Assembly (NCBI GenBank): GCA_020429905.1
Contig: JAGQKX010000030.1
Coordinates: forward strand, 1-8,344
Direction: 5' to 3'
Source: a candidate division WWE3 bacterium
GTDB taxonomy: Bacteria; Patescibacteriota; 4484-211; JAGQKX01
DNA: 8,344 bases
In this document: positions 1 through 6,300 of the stretch, in pieces
Layout: each line of letters begins with the position of its first letter
Position numbering within the stretch: the stretch's first letter is position 1
The notes under the pieces: generated by a model
What the model was told of the DNA's origin: nothing
Seen by the model: the letters and a program-made list of their open reading frames with translations, nothing else
Databases searched by the model: none
Translations under genes and position numbers: made by a program

Positions 1-1863
1 TACAATCCAGACATTTTTGGTCTCGAAAAATATATGGACTATGGATTCATCCTTTCTATTTTGAGATCTGACTATTTTCCGCCGCTTGATCACTACTTCG
101 CCGGAGAAACAATTAACTATTATTACTTTGGACACCACATGATCGCTACGCTGACACGGTTATCTCAAGTGCCCGCCAACATTACGTTTAATCTGCAGGT
201 AGCGTTGATTTTTGCCCTGACCTTCATGAGTAGTTTTAGTGTAACCGCCACATTTATTTACCATGGATTAAAGAAGAGTATTTCTCAAAGAACACTCCTT
301 ATTGGCGGCGGTATCGGAGGGCTGTTCACCGCGGTGGTCGGTAATTTACATGCCGCGCTTAACATTCTCGACTACAAGGATTATTGGTACGCTTCGGCAA
401 GCCGACTCATCCCATTTACCATAAATGAATTTCCCGTCTACAGTTTCGTAGTTGCTGATCTGCATGGCCACGTAAATAATTTACCCATTGTTCTGCTCAT
501 CGTGGCAGCTGTAACACAAATGGCATTGAGCTTGGGAGATAAAATAAGTGACAACGAGGAGATTGGCTGGAAAAATATTTTCTCGTTTCCGTATGCCATC
601 CTCATTTTGGCCTTAGGATCTTCTTACGCCACCAATTCATGGGACTTTGCAATTTATCATTTACTTATTGGCTTCGTCACCTTGTATTTTGTCTATCGTT
701 ACTATCAAAAAACCATTACTCATTGGGGTTCGCTCTTGCTTACGGTACTTGAAACCACCTCCATCATTATTGCTCCACTTTTCATTTCATCTATACTCGT
801 GTTTTTACCGTTTTGGAGAACGGTTGTACCGATTGGTAAAGGTATCGGAAAAGTCTACACCTATTCACCTATCTCTCTCGTTCTGGTGTTATGGGGATTA
901 TTTTTCTTTCTTTCCATCAGCTTTATTTGCTTTGCCTTCAGGGGAGTCATTAGTAGTAAAATCCGCACCATTTTCGGCGGAAAAGAATCTCGGCTGCAAA
1001 AAATCATCCACGCATTAACCTCACCAGAAGATGCCGGATCCGCAAATTTAAAACTGGAACCAAGTGACCTCCTGGCTTTGATTATGTTCGCCACAGCATT
1101 TTTACTCATCATTATTCCTGAAATAATCTATGTGAAAGATATTTATCCACAGCATTACCGTGCCAATACTATGTTTAAACTGTATTATGGCGCGTGGATC
1201 CTTTTTTCTATTTCCACTGCATATTCTTTTGTCCGCATGGTGACCATGATTAAACGCGGACTAAAAAGTAATTTTTGGATAACAAACGTCCTACTTCAAT
1301 ACGTCTTGATTGCGGCAACCATGCTGTATCCATATCTTGCCATCAACACCACAACGAATAGTTTCAAAACGTATGAAGGGTTGGACGGCACCACGTATTT
1401 AGACTCTAAACTCCCCTACGATGCAATGGCGATCGATTGGATTAATGAAAACATTTCAGGACAGCCAACGTTCCTAGAGGCAGTTGGCGACAGCTATACA
1501 GAATTCGCTCGAATCGCAGCCAACACCGGCATACCTGCAGTCATGGGATGGCCTGTTCACGAATGGTTATGGCGAGGCACGTGGGACCAACCCGTACAAC
1601 CAACTTCCCACGTACAAGAAGAAAGCGGCGAAACCGATACCGTGGCCCAACGTGTGGTCGATGTTGAAACGATGTATACCAGTACAGATAAAAATTTGGT
1701 GTTGTCGCTTTTAGATAAATACCATGTCGATTACATTTACCTCGGGCAGCTTGAGAAAGAAAAATATCCCGAGCTTAATGCTGAATTACTCGTCCAACTT
1801 GGAGAGGTGATCTACAGTAACGATAAGGTGAATATTATTAAATATTCCGGAAGTAGTCTTTGA
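1..1863 (+). CDS. YYY-type (DUF2298) polytopic membrane protein, 5' partial
   Basis: The frame is open from base 1, so the N-terminus lies outside the window; the ATG at 34 is internal, because the residues before it (GLEKYMDYGF) fit the family's conserved block. The visible 620 residues show the family marks: the YYYFGH signature (residues 40-45), DLHGH (153-157), NSWD (212-215), RANTMFK (387-393), and a C-terminal soluble part with LEAVGDSYTEF followed by MGWPVHEWLWRG (515-526). About nine to eleven hydrophobic helices lie between residues 60 and 450. Known of the family: members are annotated as Chlor_Arch_YYY/DUF2298 proteins and resemble GT-C lipid-linked sugar transferases, with acidic and histidine motifs on the outer face. 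The substrate is unknown; a cell-envelope glycan or protein glycosylation role is an inference. It ends in TGA 40 bases before the pilin genes. No typical terminator hairpin follows, so read-through is possible. Confidence 0.92.
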   Translation, partial: YNPDIFGLEKYMDYGFILSILRSDYFPPLDHYFAGETINYYYFGHHMIATLTRLSQVPANITFNLQVALIFALTFMSSFSVTATFIYHGLKKSISQRTLLIGGGIGGLFTAVVGNLHAALNILDYKDYWYASASRLIPFTINEFPVYSFVVADLHGHVNNLPIVLLIVAAVTQMALSLGDKISDNEEIGWKNIFSFPYAILILALGSSYATNSWDFAIYHLLIGFVTLYFVYRYYQKTITHWGSLLLTVLETTSIIIAPLFISSILVFLPFWRTVVPIGKGIGKVYTYSPISLVLVLWGLFFFLSISFICFAFRGVISSKIRTIFGGKESRLQKIIHALTSPEDAGSANLKLEPSDLLALIMFATAFLLIIIPEIIYVKDIYPQHYRANTMFKLYYGAWILFSISTAYSFVRMVTMIKRGLKSNFWITNVLLQYVLIAATMLYPYLAINTTTNSFKTYEGLDGTTYLDSKLPYDAMAIDWINENISGQPTFLEAVGDSYTEFARIAANTGIPAVMGWPVHEWLWRGTWDQPVQPTSHVQEESGETDTVAQRVVDVETMYTSTDKNLVLSLLDKYHVDYIYLGQLEKEKYPELNAELLVQLGEVIYSNDKVNIIKYSGSSL

Positions 1864-1888
1864 AAATAGCAGATCAAACTGTTACAGT
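1860..1888 (+). promoter_or_regulatory. Candidate promoter for first pilin gene
   Basis: TTGAAA at 1860-1865 is followed after 17 bases by TACAGT at 1883-1888. This matches five of six bases of the sigma-70 type -35 box and four of six of the -10 box, with ideal spacing. A transcript would start near 1895, only about nine bases before the ATG at 1904, giving an almost leaderless message; this fits the lack of a Shine-Dalgarno there. The -10 sits inside a short inverted repeat. The same box pair recurs before the third pilin. It is inferred from sequence only and could be chance. Confidence 0.35.
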
Positions 1889-1889
1889 T
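1877..1889. repeat. Short inverted repeat over candidate -10 box
   Basis: AACTGT, one central T, then ACAGTT forms a perfect 13-base inverted repeat. It covers the candidate -10 box of the pilin promoter. It could be an operator half-site pair or chance. It is too short and lacks the T tract needed for a terminator. Confidence 0.4.
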
Positions 1890-1893
1890 GTAG

Positions 1894-1905
1894 ATATACG
1901 TATAT
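1894..1905. repeat. 12-base palindrome overlapping pilin start codon
   Basis: ATATACGTATAT is a perfect palindrome whose last two bases are the first two of the ATG at 1904. It occupies the position where a Shine-Dalgarno would be expected, and none is present. It may be a protein binding site or mask the start in RNA, but AT-rich palindromes also arise by chance. Confidence 0.4.
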
Positions 1906-2347
1906 GACTAAATTACATTACGGATTGATCATCGTCTTTCTTTTTATCTTCGGATCGATATTTTTTATTCCCGAACCTGCCCAAGCTCAGGTCGTTGGAG
2001 CCTTACGACCAACTCCGCAGACATTTTGTCCCGATCCAACAGATCCAACAAAACCTGATCCAGATGCCACGTACGTTGCCTTGGTAAACCGTTGCGTGTA
2101 TATAGACGAATTTGCCCAGTTGTTACTCAACCTCATGATTCTTATTGGTGTATTTGCAGCCATTTATCGATTATCAATTGGGTTTTTTCTCTTTATCACC
2201 GCCCAAGGAGATCCGACTAGTTTACAAAACGGCCGAGAAGCACTTACAGAAGCAGTCGTTGGATTATTGATCGTGGTCGGAGCGTGGGCGCTTATACAGT
2301 TGTTTAATGCATTTTTACCAGCCAACTGGCTCGTAAATCTAACCTAA
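1904..2347 (+). CDS. T4SS pilin-like protein, exported, two helices
   Basis: The product has 147 residues. A signal peptide (hydrophobic residues 7-22, likely cut after PAQA at 25-28) is followed by an exported loop rich in Pro and Asp (35-56) with Cys42 and Cys64, which could pair. Two membrane helices follow, about 73-98 and 116-138, joined by a short polar loop (QGDPTSLQNGREAL). This layout, with the VVGLLIVVGAWALIQ second helix, is that of the VirB2/TrbC-like T4SS pilins found in CPR genomes. It is the most divergent of the three pilins here, lacking the Lys-rich K-K-A-R loop of the other two. The start is chosen because it gives a complete signal peptide; no Shine-Dalgarno precedes it. 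It is probably a pilus subunit or minor pilin; a structural inner-membrane role is also possible. Confidence 0.78.
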   Translation: MTKLHYGLIIVFLFIFGSIFFIPEPAQAQVVGALRPTPQTFCPDPTDPTKPDPDATYVALVNRCVYIDEFAQLLLNLMILIGVFAAIYRLSIGFFLFITAQGDPTSLQNGREALTEAVVGLLIVVGAWALIQLFNAFLPANWLVNLT

Positions 2348-2348
2348 G

Positions 2349-2870
2349 ATGAAACAAATTGCCAAAACATTGTTCCTATCATTACTCGTGTTTGGATTCG
2401 CTGCGGGACTTAATCTGTTGTCACCCACCATCATCGAAGCGCAGCAATGTATTTCTAGTTCTGTTTGTCCTGGGCCCAATTGGAACACCACAGCGCCAAA
2501 TGCATGTGTAGCGCCATGCGGAGGAGGTACTAACTGCTGCGTACCTGCCGCTTCAACTCCACCGGCGTTAGACTGTAGCAATGTAAATCCGCTTTTCTAT
2601 CCTGAATGTACGTTTTTTGTCATCGGTCAGTTGGTTGTCGGACTGGTCGGTGGTCTCATCCTTATCGGCGCACTGCTCCTGCTATATTCATTTGTTCACG
2701 CAAGCTTCCTGTACCTTACAGGCGGTGATGATAAAAATAAAACCCAAAAGGCTCGGGCCACGATTGGATGGTCCATCGTCGGTCTTATTGGGTTGACGAC
2801 CGTATTTGCTATCTTTAGATTTATTGTTGCGGCAGTACCAGGACTAGATCGTTTCATTATTTTTGGCTAG
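2349..2870 (+). CDS. Cysteine-rich T4SS pilin-like protein
   Basis: The product has 173 residues. A signal peptide (hydrophobic 7-24, cut near EAQ at 30-32) precedes an exported segment of about 55 residues with eight cysteines (34, 40, 53, 57, 63, 64, 76, 87), enough for four disulfides. Two membrane helices follow, about 90-115 and 139-162, separated by the loop LTGGDDKNKTQKAR, closely similar to LTAGDNEDSTKKAR in the third pilin; both proteins share a VPGL motif near the C-terminus. This places it in the T4SS pilin family, with a small disulfide-rich domain inserted between signal peptide and helices. It begins one base after the stop of the preceding pilin and has no Shine-Dalgarno, so translation is probably coupled. 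It may be a minor or tip pilin; that role is inferred. Confidence 0.78.
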   Translation: MKQIAKTLFLSLLVFGFAAGLNLLSPTIIEAQQCISSSVCPGPNWNTTAPNACVAPCGGGTNCCVPAASTPPALDCSNVNPLFYPECTFFVIGQLVVGLVGGLILIGALLLLYSFVHASFLYLTGGDDKNKTQKARATIGWSIVGLIGLTTVFAIFRFIVAAVPGLDRFIIFG

Positions 2871-2884
2871 GACAAGAGTAATAG

Positions 2885-2914
2885 TTGCGGTAGGGGAATT
2901 AAATGTGCTACGCT
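2885..2914 (+). promoter_or_regulatory. Candidate extended -10 promoter for third pilin
   Basis: TGCTACGCT (2906-2914) fits the extended -10 pattern TG-N-TA-N3-T, with TTGCGG at 2885-2890 as a weak -35, 18 bases upstream. A start near 2921 would give a leader of about 78 bases that includes the whole Shine-Dalgarno, making this a better fit than the promoter closer to the gene. Sequence-only inference. Confidence 0.4.
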
Positions 2915-2949
2915 AACATAAGATATAGATAAGAAAACAAAAGTACCTG

Positions 2950-2978
2950 TTGAGATCAATAATAAATTCTATTACAGT
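2950..2978 (+). promoter_or_regulatory. Candidate TTGAGA-17-TACAGT promoter
   Basis: TTGAGA at 2950-2955 and TACAGT at 2973-2978 are 17 bases apart, the same pair and spacing as before the first pilin. Transcription would begin near 2985, inside the ribosome binding site, which argues against use as a simple promoter. The motif could instead be a binding site shared by both pilin units. Confidence 0.3.
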
Positions 2979-2980
2979 AT

Positions 2981-2990
2981 AAAGGAGGTG
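2981..2990 (+). promoter_or_regulatory. Strong Shine-Dalgarno of third pilin
   Basis: AAAGGAGGTG is a ten-base match to the usual bacterial anti-Shine-Dalgarno tail, eight bases before the ATG at 2999. It fixes the start of the third pilin and is the only strong ribosome binding site in the window, pointing to high translation of that gene. Confidence 0.9.
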
Positions 2991-2998
2991 GAATATTT

Positions 2999-3382
2999 AT
3001 GACCAACAAATTTAAGAAACACGCCTTACAAGTAGCATCAGCCATGGGTTTACTCGGATTAACAGCTGGTAATGCATATGCACAAGCAATCCCAACGATT
3101 AGTTTGGCACCGCCAAGTGCTGGTTTTACCAACTTCGGTTCATTAATTTCGACTGGATTGACAATTGTATTTATCGTTGCCGGTTTGGCTGTATTGATTT
3201 ATCTCTTCATTGGTGCACTCACCTACCTTACCGCTGGTGACAATGAAGACTCTACTAAGAAGGCTCGATTAATGATCACGAACGCTGTAGTCGGATTGAT
3301 CATCCTTGCAGCATCATGGGCAATTTGGCAGTTAATCATCAACTTCGTACCAGGGTTAAACTCCCTCGTCGGACAAAGCTAA
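2999..3382 (+). CDS. T4SS pilin, probable major subunit (VirB2-like)
   Basis: The product has 127 residues. A basic N-terminus (KFKKH) and hydrophobic segment end in NAYAQA, with likely signal peptidase cleavage after Ala28. The mature form of about 99 residues has a short exported start, a helix at about 52-76, a polar cytoplasmic loop (TAGDNEDSTKKAR, 78-90) and a second helix at about 93-115, then VPGLNSL near the end. There are no cysteines. Size, two helices and loop match the T4SS pilin family seen in CPR genomes and resemble VirB2/TrbC. It is the smallest and plainest of the three pilins and the only one with a strong ribosome binding site, so I infer it is the main pilus subunit. The channel-protein gene follows 17 bases after its stop. 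Confidence 0.85.
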   Translation: MTNKFKKHALQVASAMGLLGLTAGNAYAQAIPTISLAPPSAGFTNFGSLISTGLTIVFIVAGLAVLIYLFIGALTYLTAGDNEDSTKKARLMITNAVVGLIILAASWAIWQLIINFVPGLNSLVGQS

Positions 3383-3399
3383 TAGTTGATGACGCCCGA

Positions 3400-6300
3400 A
3401 TGATGATTGGATTACGAATAAAACGTTTACAATCAATAGTCGCGACTTTAGGTACAGTATCCGTTATCACTGCTGTACTGATGTTTGCCCAGCTAGTAAC
3501 GCCGCCAGTGTCACAGGCACAATCAGAAGTTGACACGGCGGTGTTTACTGGTCAATTTATCCCCGCTTTTATTGGAACCGCTTATGACCCTTCTTACGCA
3601 TATCAACGAATGGCTGGCCTACCTGTCTATGTATTCGCTTATGATAATTGGGGCGGCGGTAATTTCATTCTTAATAGTCTGGCGATCAGAACTCAAGTCC
3701 GTGTAGATGGAACATTTCAAGTTCAAGGACTTCCCGTAAACGCGACTCATTATGGAGTCTATTTTCCTTTTATTTGGGATTCTGGTTCTAGCTCGGTCAT
3801 ACGTACGGATTGTGATCCGGCAGCTGCTCCTTGTCTGAATGCAATAGAAGGGGATGAAGTTCAATTCAGGATGCCACAGCTATCTCCAACACTTGATGGA
3901 ATTCAAGATGTCTTTTCCTACAACTTGGGTGACGCAACCGGCCTCACTGTGTCAGACCAATTGGGAAATCAGATTGACCTTGGGCCAAGTTTTTTGACCA
4001 ACGAGAAAAAAGTAGACGTAGATAACAACATTAATACCTTCCCGTTAGTCCCCACTTCTACTATAAAGTTAACTGCTAAAGAATTAAATTTTTACCTAAC
4101 CGGGAGCAACCCCTATTCACTTCAACGATCTGATAATGCCTATGAAGTCGTCGCTCAACGAGTCGTCGAAGACATTGCTGGGTTTAATCCATTGGGAGAC
4201 AATCTTATCATCTCTGGAAGAACGACGTTCCCAAGGAATTCTTTCTTCACCCCAACAGATCCCGCCCAAAACGATCGTACCTTCCAGGTCTACGCACCTC
4301 CAGGAGTATATGCCATCACCCTCTGGAAAAATGAGAATGGCATCACCTATCAAAACTATAATCCATCTTCTGTAGATGGTAACGTCCATTCCAGCGTTGT
4401 TGGATTTGCCATTTTAAAGGTAGAACAACAGGAGTCTGACTGGTTCCGATCTCGTGCCTTACGAAATGATGTTACCTTGCTAAAGAATAGGTTTGTCGTT
4501 TGGGGTGTCGTCCGTGATCAAAATGGATACGTCGTCGATAATGATGTTCCAGGGAGTACAAACAATATAGACGTCACGCTGGTTAATGACCAAATGGGAA
4601 CAAGTCCCATTAGCCTTGTCGCTTCTCCGAAAACTCGTGCCAGTTTTCCGGTCAACTGTAACTCTGATAAAGGACCGTGGACATTTTTCCATAGTGCCAC
4701 CAACCCGCAACGGTGCGGCAGCGACTCTCCCGCCCCCGGTGAAACAGATAACGTAGCTCCGAGCCACGGTATCTATGCATTTTTTGTTAATTCAGTCACT
4801 GCAAATCGTGAAAAACCGAGAAAGGCCATTTTCCATACCTATATTGACGAACCCGGATTATTCGATCAAATACCTATTAGTACTGAAGAAATTATTACCA
4901 CCCAAGGGCCAAAACGCTTAGATTTACAATTAGCATCGCTTCCTACTGATGGAATCCGAATTGCTGTTCAGCTAGATTCATCAATAACTAATACCTATGG
5001 TAATACGGATGCGGCCACCTCTGTGGAATCAACCTACGCAACGGTACGAGTGGCTGAATCTGTCGCTGATGAGATCCAATTACCCGCGGCCGAAAAATCG
5101 GCTACGTATCCAACTGAACCGCTTGACCTTTCATTAGGAAATAACATTGGTTACATTAATATTCCCCATAGCGACCTGATTGATAGGGCTGGAACACCGT
5201 TCCCGTACGAGCTAAATATTTTGATTCACCACCCAAAACTCGTGGAGACTCCTAGTACCAGTAATGGACGAGAACTAACCGTCAATTATGACGGCACTTA
5301 TACTGCACTTGGACCTATTTCGATCAGCCAGCAGGCAAGTATTAAAGACCGTAAACCTCCGGGTTACAAGCTATTAGGGTTTATTCCGGCCTCATTCTTA
5401 ATGCCAAATGTCGCTGATACTTTAGCCGCTCCTTCACCTGATTATGCAGATGCCGTTATTGCCTTCGCCGGGGGTATAAATTACCAGAGTGTTGAAATAT
5501 CGAGCTTCAACGGTACCGTTATTGAACGGATGAATGAAAGCGTTCTTGCCTCCAAACCGCAGGACTGGTCACAAGTATTCCAACTTGCCTATCATGATTC
5601 TCAAGAATGTTTTAATGGAACTACCAGCCAAGAGGCATCCGAGCGATGTGCAGGTGAATATGATTTGGCCAACTCGTATACCATTACGGTCGCTGCTCAA
5701 GATGTTAATGGAGAAAACAAAGTTTTATCACAGTCGTTTAGAGTCAACCGAGACCCTTCGACAAACATTGCCGTTGGCACGCCGACTGTCTGGGTTGCCG
5801 ATTTTTATCCTCCTTGTGTTAGGCTCAGAACTAATTTAGAAAATCAATTTGATGCTCAGATAGAAGCACAAAAGGTCGATGTAGAAGTAAGCCTCAACGT
5901 AGGCGACACCCTGAGTCAAGCCTTCCATAACTTTGGTGTAGTCCTTGGTTCTTTGGTACCCAGAGTGGAACAGGTCACGGTCCCGGTGATGGGTTGTAAT
6001 ATCAGTCAAGGGGTGGGAAACATGGTTGGTACAGGACTTGAATCGATCCGTTCAGCCCTCATCATGGAACCATTAACCACGTCTCGAGGAGTTTTGGTTG
6101 CTTGGGACGCCATCAGACGTTTTGCGAATATCTTCTTTATCTTTTTCTTACTCTTAATCGGGATCAATCACATTATTGGCTACGATCGAAAAACTTGGGC
6201 ACCTCAATCACTTCTTCCGCAACTTATTGTGGGAATTGTTGCTGCTAACTTAAGTCTATTGATTGTCCAGTTCGTTCTGGACATTAACAATATCTTAACT

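Larger units (their letters stand above)
2871..2998. other. Intergenic leader before third pilin
   Basis: This is the longest gap in the window. It holds two promoter candidates and a strong ribosome binding site, listed separately. I found no hairpin plus T tract that would stop transcription from the preceding pilins, and no RNA gene. The gap suggests that the third pilin and the channel gene after it can be transcribed separately from the first two pilins. Confidence 0.6.

Noticed and set aside
1877..1889. Terminator after the YYY gene
   Set aside because: The inverted repeat has only six-base AT-rich arms, a one-base centre that cannot form a loop, and no T tract.
2871..2998. Riboswitch, tRNA or small RNA in the largest gap
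   Set aside because: I saw no cloverleaf, conserved aptamer motif or strong stem in these 128 bases.
3316..3399. Upstream ATG at 3316 as the start of the channel protein
   Set aside because: It would overlap the pilin gene by 67 bases and put 28 polar, basic residues before a clear signal peptide that begins properly at 3400 or 3403.
4117..4767. Several antisense open frames of 60-95 codons
   Set aside because: They lie opposite a continuous coding region and show no ribosome site, signal peptide or family motif.
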